From NCBI RefSeq assembly GCF_023206395.1, contig NZ_CP066149.1, positions 3,410,001-3,474,000 on the forward strand: DNA of 64,000 nt. Direction: 5' to 3'. This DNA is from Vibrio sp. ED004. Its GTDB lineage: Bacteria; Pseudomonadota; Gammaproteobacteria; Enterobacterales; Vibrionaceae. The position numbers and the translations under genes were made by a program. The notes beneath the pieces are model-generated. The model was given only the letters and a program-made list of their open reading frames with translations, made no database searches and was not told the DNA's origin. Below are positions 9,150 to 17,618 of this stretch, piece after piece. How positions within the stretch are numbered: position 1 is the first letter of the stretch; every line of letters starts with the position of its first letter.

Positions 9150-9917
9150 TTAAGCAGAAAGCAATTCATCTAATTTACTCTGATACTTCTGCTCTAGAGC
9201 ACTATTACCCGCTTTATTTTCGAGATCGACCAAGATTTCAAGCGATGGAATTTGATAGCCATAACGCTGGTGGAATTTGAATAAACGAAGTCGAGCGTCA
9301 TTGTAATCGGCGTCACTCACTTCGATTTTTGATAACTGTAGTATCGATTTTACGCGGTTTGGGTCATGGTCAATCGCTCTGCTGAAGTAGTATTTTGCTT
9401 GGTCGGTATTACCAGCCTTAAATGCACAAAACGCCGCGTTTTCATAACTTGCTGAGACGAGATAGTAGTAGGGCTGGTCGATGGCGCGATTGAAGTACTT
9501 ATCGGCTTGTTCGTATTCACCCTGTTTACACAAAAATGTACCGTAGTTGTTCAATACATTGCCGTTTCTAGAATCTAGACTCAATGCCTTTCGATAAGTA
9601 GATCTTGCTTCGTCTACTTCGCCCACTTGTTCGTAGTAATGCGCCATTGAAAGCCTAGCACGGTAGTAACTAGGTGCGTGTCTAATTGCGAGCTCGAGAT
9701 TTTCACGCGCTCTGACCATATTGCCTTGTCCCATGTAGCCTAAGCCTAATTCAATTCGAGATTCAGACATCGCGATAGGATCACTTTCAATCTTTGGTGG
9801 ACCTTCAGTGACAGAGACGCAACCGACTAATGAAAGCGAAGCGAGTAGTACCATACTTGATAACGAAAGGGGACGGGATAACGAAAAGGGTTTAGATAAT
9901 AACGGCTTGGCAGGCAT
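9150..9917 (-). CDS. PilF/PilW-like TPR lipoprotein
   Basis: A 255-residue protein with a lipoprotein signal peptide ending in LVGC (Cys33). TPR repeats cover about residues 50-245, including YYRARLSMAHYYEQVGEVDEA, NGNVLNNYGTFLCKQGEYEQA and YENAAFCAFKAGNTDQA. This is the pattern of PilF/PilW, the outer-membrane pilotin that helps assemble type IV pilus secretin rings. PilW usually sits between rlmN and ispG; here it stands alone, so it could be a paralogue with a different secretin or role. Confidence 0.7.
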   Translation of the reverse strand: MPAKPLLSKPFSLSRPLSLSSMVLLASLSLVGCVSVTEGPPKIESDPIAMSESRIELGLGYMGQGNMVRARENLELAIRHAPSYYRARLSMAHYYEQVGEVDEARSTYRKALSLDSRNGNVLNNYGTFLCKQGEYEQADKYFNRAIDQPYYYLVSASYENAAFCAFKAGNTDQAKYYFSRAIDHDPNRVKSILQLSKIEVSDADYNDARLRLFKFHQRYGYQIPSLEILVDLENKAGNSALEQKYQSKLDELLSA

Positions 9918-10006
9918 GTGAAGCTCCTTATGAACACCAACCCATCATATGAAATCAAACCCATTGAAGTGGTAAATCTATTATGGAATGCGACTCACAC
10001 ACCATA

Positions 10007-10060
10007 AAAAAACCGCGTTCAATTCGTCATTTTATCAATAACCTATTGAACACGGTTTTA
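10007..10060 (-). terminator. Terminator after metA
   Basis: An inverted repeat (AAAACCGCGTTCAAT with one mismatch to its partner) about 25 bases apart. Read on the minus strand it ends in a run of seven T, just beyond the metA stop. Confidence 0.75.
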
Positions 10061-10086
10061 TGTGTTTGTGAATCGGAAGTAAGAAT

Positions 10087-11028
10087 CTAATCGTCTTTGG
10101 TAAAATTGTCTTCGCTGAAATGATCTAGATCGTAAGGCGTTTGTTGGTAAACGCAGTAGTTTAGCCAGTTAGAGAACAACAAGTGTCCGTGACTACGCCA
10201 GCTTGCAACGGGCTTGTTGTCTGGGTTGTTGTTCGGGTAGTAGTTGATTGGAATCACAGGCTCCATGCCTTCACCCAGATCACGAATGTATTCATTGTGA
10301 AGTGTATGGGAGTCGTACTCAGGGTGACCCGTTACAAACACGTTTCGCTTATCTTTGGTCGCCGCTAGGTATACGCCCGCAACATCAGACGTCGCAAGAA
10401 CATCTAGATCTGTATGCTCCGCTAAGTACTCCTGAGAGAAGTCAGCATAGCGAGAGTGCGGTGCCAAGAATGTATCGTCGAAGCCACGTAAAATAGGGTG
10501 GTATGGGTTATGTATCTCGTGGTTATAAACACCAGACAACTTCTCTTTTCGAGTGCGTTTTGGTAAATCATACAGTAATTTCAAACCAGCCTGAGCTGCC
10601 CAACACACGTATAGAGTTGAAGTAACGTGCTTGTTTGCCCATTCCATGATGGTTTTCAGATGGTCCCAGTAGATTACATCTTCAAATTGAACCAAGCCAA
10701 GCGGTGCACCAGTAATGATCAATCCATCAAAGTTTCTGCTTTTGACCATTTCAAATTGGCGGTAGAAGTTATCAAGGTGTTCAGTCGGTGTGTTTTTACT
10801 TGGTCGGTCATCAATGCGCAGCAGCTCTACATCCACTTGCAATGGGCTGTTTGATAGTAGGCGTAAAAATTGAGTTTCAGTTTCAATCTTCTTCGGCATT
10901 AGATTGAGGATCAAGACTCGAAGTGGACGAATTTCCTGTGTCGATGCTCTTGATAACGGCATAACGAAGATGTTTTCTTCACGAAGAACATCGGATGCTG
11001 GCAATTGGTCTGGAATGCGAATAGGCAA
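10087..11028 (-). CDS. metA: Homoserine O-succinyltransferase MetA
   Basis: First committed step of methionine synthesis: homoserine plus succinyl-CoA (or acetyl-CoA) gives the O-acyl ester. The 313-residue length matches the MetA family. It starts [19 protein letters not shown]. The catalytic residues sit at the canonical positions: Cys142 in YVCWAAQAG, and His235 and Glu237 in TGHPEYDSH. MetJ-type operator boxes lie just upstream, so repression by methionine/SAM is expected. Confidence 0.95.
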   Translation of the reverse strand: MPIRIPDQLPASDVLREENIFVMPLSRASTQEIRPLRVLILNLMPKKIETETQFLRLLSNSPLQVDVELLRIDDRPSKNTPTEHLDNFYRQFEMVKSRNFDGLIITGAPLGLVQFEDVIYWDHLKTIMEWANKHVTSTLYVCWAAQAGLKLLYDLPKRTRKEKLSGVYNHEIHNPYHPILRGFDDTFLAPHSRYADFSQEYLAEHTDLDVLATSDVAGVYLAATKDKRNVFVTGHPEYDSHTLHNEYIRDLGEGMEPVIPINYYPNNNPDNKPVASWRSHGHLLFSNWLNYCVYQQTPYDLDHFSEDNFTKDD

Positions 11029-11045
11029 AGCTTTCTCCCTAAGCT

Positions 11046-11077
11046 AGATATGTAGACGTCTATACATCTAAATCTAT
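11046..11077. promoter_or_regulatory. Tandem MetJ operator (met boxes)
   Basis: Four contiguous 8-bp units, with one exact consensus AGACGTCT at 11054-11061 flanked by AGATATGT, ATACATCT and AAATCTAT. They begin 18 bp upstream of the metA ATG. MetJ binds such tandem 8-mers as arrayed dimers. Confidence 0.85.
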
Positions 11078-11303
11078 AGTAGTTTGATACGCTTGTCGAC
11101 ATGCAAAATGGATAGATGTAAATAATTTGTGTTTTCTATCAGAAGCAAGACAAGGGCTTCGAGGGTAGTCTCATTGTATTCAGTGATTATCGGAGTCGTG
11201 TGTGAGGACTTGGTTTTCGTATACTGAGCAAAGGCAGTTATCAGAGAAACTCGTTACTATTTACGATAAACTCATGTTTTCGAATTAGCCTTTAAAGTGA
11301 CAG

Positions 11304-11672
11304 ATGAAGTTAATACTCATTCGAGGGTTGCCCGGTTCTGGCAAATCAACAAAAGCAAAAACCTACGATGCATTGCATGTTGAAGCCGATATGTATTATG
11401 TGAATGAGCAAGGTGAGTACCATTTTGACCCTAGGCAGCTGCAACAAGCTCATGAGTGGTGTCAAAACACGGCTGAAAACGGATTAAAGCAAGGGCTTGA
11501 TGTGGTTGTTTCGAATACCTTTGTTAAGCATTGGGAAATGAAGGCCTACCGCCAACTTGCACGTAAATATAAAGCCGATTTGATCATTGAGGTTTGCCGA
11601 GAGCAATATGGCAGCATTCACGACATCGAACCGTCGGTGATTAAGCGTATGGCAAAAGACTGGCAAGAATAG
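11304..11672 (+). CDS. Small P-loop kinase-like ATPase
   Basis: A 122-residue protein starting with a Walker A motif, RGLPGSGKSTKAK, at residues 7-19. An acidic/aromatic segment (VEADMYYVNEQGEYHFDP) and NTFVKHWEMKAYRQLA follow. This resembles the small AAA_33/zeta-like kinase group that phosphorylates nucleotides or nucleic-acid ends. It is short for a full kinase, and the target is unknown. It lies alone, 75 nt before a DUF3859 gene. Confidence 0.75.
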   Translation: MKLILIRGLPGSGKSTKAKTYDALHVEADMYYVNEQGEYHFDPRQLQQAHEWCQNTAENGLKQGLDVVVSNTFVKHWEMKAYRQLARKYKADLIIEVCREQYGSIHDIEPSVIKRMAKDWQE

Positions 11673-11746
11673 CCTCGTACTTATCCAGCTTGGCTGAATG
11701 GCAAATAGAATTAAATTAATAGAACAACTCCAAGGTAACGATTGAA

Positions 11747-12169
11747 ATGGCAAAGCGCTCTGTTGTGGTCGACATGACTTCTTATGGTATCTATTCCACG
11801 TGGGATTCCAAATCTAAAGATCTTCCAAAAATCCAAGAGTTCACTACCACCGTTGATGCTGAAATCGACGTAGAATTTGGCTATATCTTGAATATCAAAA
11901 AAGCCAAAGGTGAGAAGATCCGTTATTGCATTTATCACCCAGACATCACTACAGACAAAGGTGAAGTGCTCGAACCGTTCGACGGCGAAGAGTATGTCGG
12001 TAACAATGATTGGGATTTCTACTTAGGTGACACTATCTGGGCGCCTGTCTCGAACAAGCTGGGCAAATGGCGCATGACGGTCGAGCTAAAAGGCAACATC
12101 ATCGCCGACAAGACATTCGACCTAGTAGCAAAAGACGAAAGCCAGTTTTGGAAGCGTAGAGGTTTTTAG
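11747..12169 (+). CDS. DUF3859 family protein
   Basis: A 140-residue conserved protein without signal peptide or membrane segment. Beta-rich pattern (TVDAEIDVEFGYILNI..., KLGKWRMTVELKG) and the C-terminal ESQFWKRRGF fit DUF3859. An AAGGTAACG site lies a few bases before the ATG. Function unknown. A rho-independent terminator follows directly. Confidence 0.75.
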   Translation: MAKRSVVVDMTSYGIYSTWDSKSKDLPKIQEFTTTVDAEIDVEFGYILNIKKAKGEKIRYCIYHPDITTDKGEVLEPFDGEEYVGNNDWDFYLGDTIWAPVSNKLGKWRMTVELKGNIIADKTFDLVAKDESQFWKRRGF

Positions 12170-12197
12170 GCTAGAATTTCTGGCTAAATTCAGGCAC

Positions 12198-12231
12198 AAA
12201 AAAGCCGAGTCACATGTGAACTCGGCTTTTT
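12198..12231. terminator. Bidirectional terminator
   Basis: Stem AAAAGCCGAGT / ACTCGGCTTTT around CACATGTGA. It has an A run before and a T run after, between the DUF3859 gene and the convergent peptidase. Confidence 0.85.
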
Positions 12232-12274
12232 GATATTGGCTAAATGGCTTTCACCACCTAGTTACCAACTAAGA

Positions 12275-13381
12275 TTATTGTGTTACGTAAGCCACTACAA
12301 ACTCAGTGATTGCAACCATGTCTTTCACTGCAATGTATTCTTCAGTGGTGTGAACTTTCGCCATACCAGTAGAAAGGTTAACCGTTGTTAGGCCTTTCGC
12401 GTTGAAGTTGTTTGCATCGCTACCACCACCAGTGCGTTTAGTGTTCGCAGTTACGCCAAGCTTCTCAAACGCTGATTTGATAGAAAGAATATGCGGGTGA
12501 TCGTCTGCAATCACGAATGCATCGTAAGCACGAGTAGATTCGATTTCTACTTCAGCGCCGAACTGCTTCGCACTCTCTTGGAATGTAGAGATCATGTGCT
12601 CAACTTGAGCCGTTAGCTTCTCGCCGTTTAGAGAACGCGCTTCTGCTACGACTTTAAGCTCTGGCATTACGATGTTAGTCGCTTGACCGCCTTCAACAAT
12701 ACCGACGTTTGCTGTCGTTTCTTCATCGATACGAAGTAGGTTCATCTTAGTGATTGCGTCTGCTGCCACTTGAATTGCGCTGATGCCTTCTTCTGGCGCT
12801 AAACCAGCGTGAGCAGGGCGACCTTTGATCTTCGCAACAATCTTCTGCTGGCCAGGTGCTGCATTTACGATGGTACCAATCGGGCCGCCTGTATCAAGTA
12901 CGATAGCGTGCTCAGATTGGATGTAAGACATATCGAAGTTCAAAGAGCCGAATAGACCGCCTTCTTCGAATACAGTAAATGCAATCTCAATAGTTTTGTG
13001 TTCTTTGCCTTCCGCTTTAATTACGCGAACCGCTTCCATGATAGCTGCGATACCAGACTTGTCGTCACCACCCAGAATCGTGTTGCCTTTTGAACGGATG
13101 ATGCCGTCTTCGATGATTGGCTCAATGCCGATACCTGGTGTTACTGTATCCATGTGGCAGCTGAATACCGTGCTACCTGAAAGAGTGCCATCTAAACGTG
13201 CATAAATGTTGAAACCGTTTGACACTTCTTCTGGAACAGCCAGTTTATGTACGTCAAAGCCTAATTCGCCTAGCTGCTCAGCCAGCGCTTCAGCAATGGC
13301 TTTTTCGTTACGTGATTCACTATCGATTTTCACAAGATCGCAGAAATGGTCGACAAGGCGTTGTTCATTAATTTGGGTCAT
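12275..13381 (-). CDS. M20-family tripeptidase (PepT-like)
   Basis: A 368-residue zinc-dependent exopeptidase of the M20/M25/M40 superfamily, of the PepT-like type. Metal and catalytic residues are visible in order: FSCHMDTV (His, Asp) near residue 75, LGGDDKSGIAA (bridging Asp), FEEGGLFGS (Glu-Glu) and GGSDANNF. The dimerisation domain carries AHAGLAPEEG. It would cleave N-terminal residues from short peptides in the cytosol. The gene is monocistronic, convergent with DUF3859 and divergent from the TPR-GGDEF gene. Confidence 0.85.
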   Translation of the reverse strand: MTQINEQRLVDHFCDLVKIDSESRNEKAIAEALAEQLGELGFDVHKLAVPEEVSNGFNIYARLDGTLSGSTVFSCHMDTVTPGIGIEPIIEDGIIRSKGNTILGGDDKSGIAAIMEAVRVIKAEGKEHKTIEIAFTVFEEGGLFGSLNFDMSYIQSEHAIVLDTGGPIGTIVNAAPGQQKIVAKIKGRPAHAGLAPEEGISAIQVAADAITKMNLLRIDEETTANVGIVEGGQATNIVMPELKVVAEARSLNGEKLTAQVEHMISTFQESAKQFGAEVEIESTRAYDAFVIADDHPHILSIKSAFEKLGVTANTKRTGGGSDANNFNAKGLTTVNLSTGMAKVHTTEEYIAVKDMVAITEFVVAYVTQ

Positions 13382-13640
13382 TGTTAATTCTCATTATGTT
13401 TCCGTTCTTTCCTTAGAAGTCACGGCTATAGGAACAGGAAAATCACTATAACGCCTTTTTGTAGGATGATTGTCTGAGTTAAATCAAGAAAGTCGCCTGA
13501 TTATTCCAAATAATAAGAAAAACCTTACTCAGATCCACCATTAAGCAGGATTTTAATCTGTATATCTGTCGGGTATAATGTTTAACCGCTTTTAAAAAAT
13601 CTCGATGAAATTGGAATGCAATCAATAATGGCACTGATAA

Positions 13641-15599
13641 ATGAATAGAAACAATGTGTTAGGTTCATTTCTTTTAGTCGTGCTGATGAGTGTTGTGCTT
13701 GGGCTGTATTTGCTTTATCCAACTTATGACGATGATTTAAAGCATATTCGCCCTGAAAACCCGAGTGTTTATAGTCCAGAGAAAGAGTTATTACTCTCTC
13801 AATATGGAACTGCGTTGATTGGTATTCTCGATGTATCCCGTGGTGACCCTAATTTAGCCTCTCATCAACTCGCCACTCTCCAAGCCAAGCTCCCAGACCA
13901 AAATAAAGCCATCTACCGTGCTTACGAATTGATGATTTTGTCGAACCTTGCACAACACAAGCTAGATACCGAAGCCGTTTCAGAATACGTCAGACAGATT
14001 AAAGCGCTCGCACAACACGAACATATGGCGTGGCTAAAGGCTCAATCTCTCGTTGAATTAGCAATTGAACATATCAGTAAAGGTGAGCTGGCGGAGTCTG
14101 AAATCCAAATCAGAGCCGCGATAGATATCGCAGAATCGCTCCACTATGAAGAGTTGTTGATTAAGGCCTATAACACGGCGGGTGTCATCAACAATATCCG
14201 CAATGACTTTCCGGAAGCTCAATACTTTTTCCATAAAGGCTTAGACCTTGGCAAGAAGTACCCTCAACACATCTACAACAGTAAGTTAGTGTCAAACATG
14301 GCACTGCTTTATATCTATTTGGAAGACTGGCCAAAAGCGCTCAAGCTGATTAAAAGAGCAAAAAAACTCTATTACAAGAGTGGACTACTCGAAGCGTCTA
14401 CCATCGGCGTGCTGCATGTGAATGAGTCTTTTGCTTATCTGCGCAGTGGTGATTTGGTCAAAGGTCGAGAGGCGTATCAGAGTGCGGCTAAGCTCAATGG
14501 CGACAACGTGAGTGAGCGATACAAAATCATCCTGTTAAAAGCAGAGAGTGATGTGTTGTTGGCGGAAAAGAACTTTGAGTCAGCACGACAAGTCGCAAAC
14601 CTGTGTCTTAGGTACCCGGGCGTGGACAAATATACACTTCAGCTAGGTCAGTGTTATTTAAACAGAGCCTTAGCGAACATTGGTTTAAACCGAGATAATT
14701 TTGTCTTTGCTGATCTAAAGCGATCGTCTGCAATGTTCGATGTTGTGGGAACTCGAAGTTGGAAAGTCCTCGGTTTAAGAACACTTGCTGAATATTATGA
14801 CTCGAGAGACGACAGCGAGAACGCACTTCGCTACTTCAAGCTTTATTACAAAGGAAATAAAGCACTGCTATTTGATAAGCGCCAGAGCGATATCTTTTTA
14901 CTCGAGCAAGATTTCGCTACGGCATCATTAGCTCAAGAAAACGAACTGCTTAACGCAGAAAAAGAGTTGGGTGAGGTGACATTAGTTAAGCAGCAGTTAC
15001 GGAATCGAATCGTTGTCGCCTTGGGTATCATGGTGATGTTCAGCGCAGCGTTACTTTTAATTCGGTTACGTTCGATCCAGAAGACCAATAAAGAGTTACT
15101 CAAGCAATCGACAAGATGCGAACTCACAGGCTTACACAATAGACGTTACTTGGAACAATTGTTAACTCAGCCGATGCCACATCATTTGTCATCGTTTGGA
15201 TATACACTCGCTATTTTAGATTTAGACCGCTTCAAACAAGTTAATGACACTTATGGGCATGATGTCGGTGACCAAGTACTGGTGGAGGTCGCTAAGCGTT
15301 TAGAGCAAACCTTATCAAAAAACGATGTAGTGGCAAGATGGGGTGGAGAAGAGTTCGTTTTATTGCTGGCTGGGAATCAAGATCCTAATAGAGAGCTTGA
15401 GCTGATAAGACAAGCGATCGCTGACCGACCGATTGAAACGCATTCTGGGCTATTAGATTTAACCACATCGATTGGTGCGACGACTCATCTAACGGAACAA
15501 CAGTTGAATAGCCGTACCTATAAGAAACACTTGAAATCAGCAGACGATGCTTTGTATCAAGCTAAGCAGTCAGGGCGCAATAAAGTGCTTATCGCTTGA
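13641..15599 (+). CDS. TPR-GGDEF membrane diguanylate cyclase
   Basis: A 652-residue protein. An N-terminal membrane anchor (residues 6-27) precedes a helical region of TPR type, about residues 40-430 (for example YFHKGLDLGKKYPQ, MALLYIYLEDWPKALKLI). A second transmembrane segment follows near 455-475, then a coiled linker and a GGDEF domain (CELTGLHNRRYLEQ, LDLDRFKQVNDTYGHDVGD, active site WGGEEF). The TPR part should face the periplasm and gate c-di-GMP synthesis. The domain order is common in Vibrio; the ligand is unknown. Confidence 0.88.
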   Translation: MNRNNVLGSFLLVVLMSVVLGLYLLYPTYDDDLKHIRPENPSVYSPEKELLLSQYGTALIGILDVSRGDPNLASHQLATLQAKLPDQNKAIYRAYELMILSNLAQHKLDTEAVSEYVRQIKALAQHEHMAWLKAQSLVELAIEHISKGELAESEIQIRAAIDIAESLHYEELLIKAYNTAGVINNIRNDFPEAQYFFHKGLDLGKKYPQHIYNSKLVSNMALLYIYLEDWPKALKLIKRAKKLYYKSGLLEASTIGVLHVNESFAYLRSGDLVKGREAYQSAAKLNGDNVSERYKIILLKAESDVLLAEKNFESARQVANLCLRYPGVDKYTLQLGQCYLNRALANIGLNRDNFVFADLKRSSAMFDVVGTRSWKVLGLRTLAEYYDSRDDSENALRYFKLYYKGNKALLFDKRQSDIFLLEQDFATASLAQENELLNAEKELGEVTLVKQQLRNRIVVALGIMVMFSAALLLIRLRSIQKTNKELLKQSTRCELTGLHNRRYLEQLLTQPMPHHLSSFGYTLAILDLDRFKQVNDTYGHDVGDQVLVEVAKRLEQTLSKNDVVARWGGEEFVLLLAGNQDPNRELELIRQAIADRPIETHSGLLDLTTSIGATTHLTEQQLNSRTYKKHLKSADDALYQAKQSGRNKVLIA

Positions 15600-15652
15600 A
15601 CCCTCAAACTTGCTAGATCCCCTGTAATCAAGAAACCTGAACTTCAATAACT

Positions 15653-15706
15653 AAGCGAATAAGAGTGCCTACCTGAACTAATACAGCTATCTACTCTTAT
15701 TCGCTT
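15653..15706. terminator. Long inverted repeat after GGDEF gene
   Basis: A perfect 14-bp stem (AAGCGAATAAGAGT and complement) separated by 26 bases, between the TPR-GGDEF gene and the convergent 61-aa gene. It is probably a terminator, although the loop is long. Confidence 0.5.
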
Positions 15707-15734
15707 AATTCATACTGTGATTTGGCTTGGTGGG

Positions 15735-15920
15735 TTACTTAGCGACACCTTGAAGCATTTCAACTAATTCGCCTTCTGTCGCTGGTTCACTAGCGAGTTC
15801 AATCACTGCCGAAGCGCCGCCTTTTAACATGTAGGCTTGGGTTCCGCAGTGGTCATAGTGGAACCATTTACCATCTACACATACGTCGGTATAACATCTT
15901 GGGTCTTGTTTAAGTTCCAT
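15735..15920 (-). CDS. 61-aa Cys-containing small protein
   Basis: A small acidic protein whose three cysteines (CYTDVCVDGKWFHYDHCG) lie in the first half with nearby His and Asp; the second half is a predicted helix. AAGGAAA precedes the ATG. A consensus FNR-type box lies about 65 bp upstream, so oxygen-linked control is plausible. I do not recognise the family. Coding status rests on the ribosome site, operator position and ordinary codon use. Confidence 0.62.
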   Translation of the reverse strand: MELKQDPRCYTDVCVDGKWFHYDHCGTQAYMLKGGASAVIELASEPATEGELVEMLQGVAK

Positions 15921-15984
15921 ATCAATTTCCTTATTAACATTTGCCTAACGTTTTTCAGGCTAGTTGATCACAAATCTAGGTAAA

Positions 15985-15998
15985 TTGATCTAAATCAA
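15985..15998. promoter_or_regulatory. FNR-type box
   Basis: Exact match to the FNR consensus TTGAT-N4-ATCAA (TTGATCTAAATCAA). It lies upstream of the minus-strand 61-aa gene at a distance that fits class II activation. It could also act on the plus-strand DUF2726 gene. Confidence 0.6.
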
Positions 15999-16017
15999 TC
16001 TAGAGTGTAATTGATGA

Positions 16018-16030
16018 TTTGATTATCAAA
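16018..16030. promoter_or_regulatory. 13-bp palindrome TTTGATTATCAAA
   Basis: A perfect palindrome around a central base, identical to one found upstream of the cation-efflux/MarR pair at 27935. It may be a shared operator; the half-site resembles the FNR half-site but the spacing does not. Confidence 0.35.
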
Positions 16031-16193
16031 ATAGGAGAGGTGTGTCTAGCGAAGGAGCTACCTCTCGCTGAGCACTGCGCTCAAAGGTCGTGATTCTGGT
16101 TGGCAACTATCGCTCTTTTTCTTGCCAGTTGATGCTTTTCTACATACGCTAGCCACTCTCTTAATCCCTATACAGACTTGATTGTGTTGGAAA

Positions 16194-16862
16194 ATGACTA
16201 ATATCTTTATCGTTGTAATTGTTCTGGTTGTGTTCTTTTACTTTATTCAAAAGTATGTGGTGAAACACGATGACACCAAAGACCATGCTTATCAGAAGAA
16301 AGGCGCGTTGATGTCGGCGCAACAGGCGACATTCTATAATGCGCTAAAATCCGCTGTGGGCAACCATGGGGAAGTGTTTGCTAAAGTCAGCATGTCGAAC
16401 GTGCTTGTGCCAGCTAAGACGAACAATAAGAAGAATTGGTTTATCGCCAACAACAAGATCTCACGTAGTTACTTCGACTTTGTTGTTTGCGATCCGCGAA
16501 CGCTAGAACCCCGCGTGATCATCGAACTTGATAACGGAAAAGAGCTCAACAAAGGCAAAGTCGACCGCGAAAAGCTACTGATTCACGTGTGTAAATCGGC
16601 AGGTTTACCTCTGATTGGTGCATCTATTAAACACAGCTATCAAGTGAGTCGTTTGAAGAGGTTGCTGGCAGCGCACATTGATTTAATCGAGCCATCAAAA
16701 GAAGTGCGCTTCTGTAAGAAGTGTGGCAGCCCGATGATCATCAAACTGGCAAGCCAAGGCGATTACAAAGGCCGACGCTTCTTCACTTGTAGCCGTCAGC
16801 CAAACTGTACGTATACCGAGAATTACAACGTCGTGTTCGATGTAGATGAGGAAACGAACTAA
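16194..16862 (+). CDS. DUF2726 protein with topoisomerase-type zinc ribbon
   Basis: About 222 residues. An N-terminal membrane anchor (residues 3-20) is followed by a DUF2726 nuclease-like domain (residues 45-165; FDFVVCDPRTLEPRVIIELD, then DREKLLIHVCKSAGLPLI). A C-terminal zinc ribbon (CKKCG...FFTCSRQPNCTY) is like those at the end of topoisomerase I. The domain pairing suggests contact with DNA at the membrane; no activity is proven. A TTG start at 16182 is possible, but the ATG at 16194 is preferred. Confidence 0.75.
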   Translation: MTNIFIVVIVLVVFFYFIQKYVVKHDDTKDHAYQKKGALMSAQQATFYNALKSAVGNHGEVFAKVSMSNVLVPAKTNNKKNWFIANNKISRSYFDFVVCDPRTLEPRVIIELDNGKELNKGKVDREKLLIHVCKSAGLPLIGASIKHSYQVSRLKRLLAAHIDLIEPSKEVRFCKKCGSPMIIKLASQGDYKGRRFFTCSRQPNCTYTENYNVVFDVDEETN

Positions 16863-17127
16863 TATCTTGAGTCAAAATACTCAAGACAGCCGTAAATAGC
16901 ACAAAGCGTGTCGATGTATGTCGTCATTGAAGTTGAGATGAAATGTGATCTACTTCAAGCCATTGATCTGCTTTGTGTTTAAAATTTATTCTGATTGTTG
17001 TTTTTAAAAGCAAACGAACTGTTTTGTGCAAATTTATCCTTGCACGCTACCCATTCACTCGCTATTATCCATCTCGTTCTGAAGCATTAGCCACTTAGTA
17101 AAGCGGTTAGATAAGTTTCACAGCATT

Positions 17128-17204
17128 GCCCGCTTAGCTCAGTTGGTTAGAGTACTTGCATGACATGCAAGGTGTCACTGGTTCGAGTCCAGTAGCGGGC
17201 ACCA
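17128..17204 (+). tRNA. tRNA-Val (GAC)
   Basis: A 77-nt cloverleaf ending in encoded CCA. The acceptor stem is GCCCGCT / AGCGGGC. The anticodon stem is CTTGC / GCAAG around loop ATGACAT, giving anticodon GAC (Val). The T arm ACTGG / CCAGT carries TTCGAGT. It marks the left edge of the accessory region and is a typical integration site. Confidence 0.95.
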
Positions 17205-17217
17205 AATTATACGAAAG

Positions 17218-17243
17218 AGCCCACCTAGCGTGGGCTTTTTTGT
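17218..17243 (+). terminator. tRNA-Val terminator
   Basis: Hairpin AGCCCAC...GTGGGCT followed by T6 just after the tRNA. A nearly identical 26-base copy (one mismatch) lies at 27768-27793. Confidence 0.85.
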
Positions 17244-17451
17244 ATCCTGAATTCCTTGTTTTATCAGGATCTTAGCCATTTCTTAGTCCCCCAAAAAGCC
17301 TCAGTGTGTCGTATTCACAGTTTAAAGTAATCTCTCAATAAGCCGCAGCCCAAAGATCACGTCGCCAAAAAGCAGGTATCCCGACCGTGTCGTAATAGAT
17401 AGTCTTCTAAATGTACTGCAATTGCGCAGTGCTAATTAAAGGAGATACATT

Positions 17452-17571
17452 ATGACAACAAGTAAAGGTAGTCGCGGTCCATCGAGTCATCCTGGTCCCG
17501 GAGGGAATTGGCCATCGACCACTGGTGGTAAATCAGGTCGTAATCGTGGTGTTGCACCAAGCAAAAAGTAA
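17452..17571 (+). CDS. 39-aa Gly/Ser/Pro-rich peptide
   Basis: A 39-residue ORF with a strong AAGGAGAT ribosome-binding site 6 bases before the ATG. The peptide is basic and rich in Gly, Ser, Pro and Lys, with a core NWPSTTGGKSG and a tail RNRGVAPSKK; it should be disordered. It sits 47 nt before the 335-aa gene and probably opens that operon. Function is unknown. The good ribosome site and position argue for translation. Confidence 0.65.
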   Translation: MTTSKGSRGPSSHPGPGGNWPSTTGGKSGRNRGVAPSKK

Positions 17572-17618
17572 TATTCCATGGGCCAGTAAAATGGCCCATT
17601 AATAATGAGGAATGACTA

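Noticed and set aside
16018..16030. Second FNR box
   Set aside because: The half-sites are one base apart instead of four, so FNR binding is not expected.
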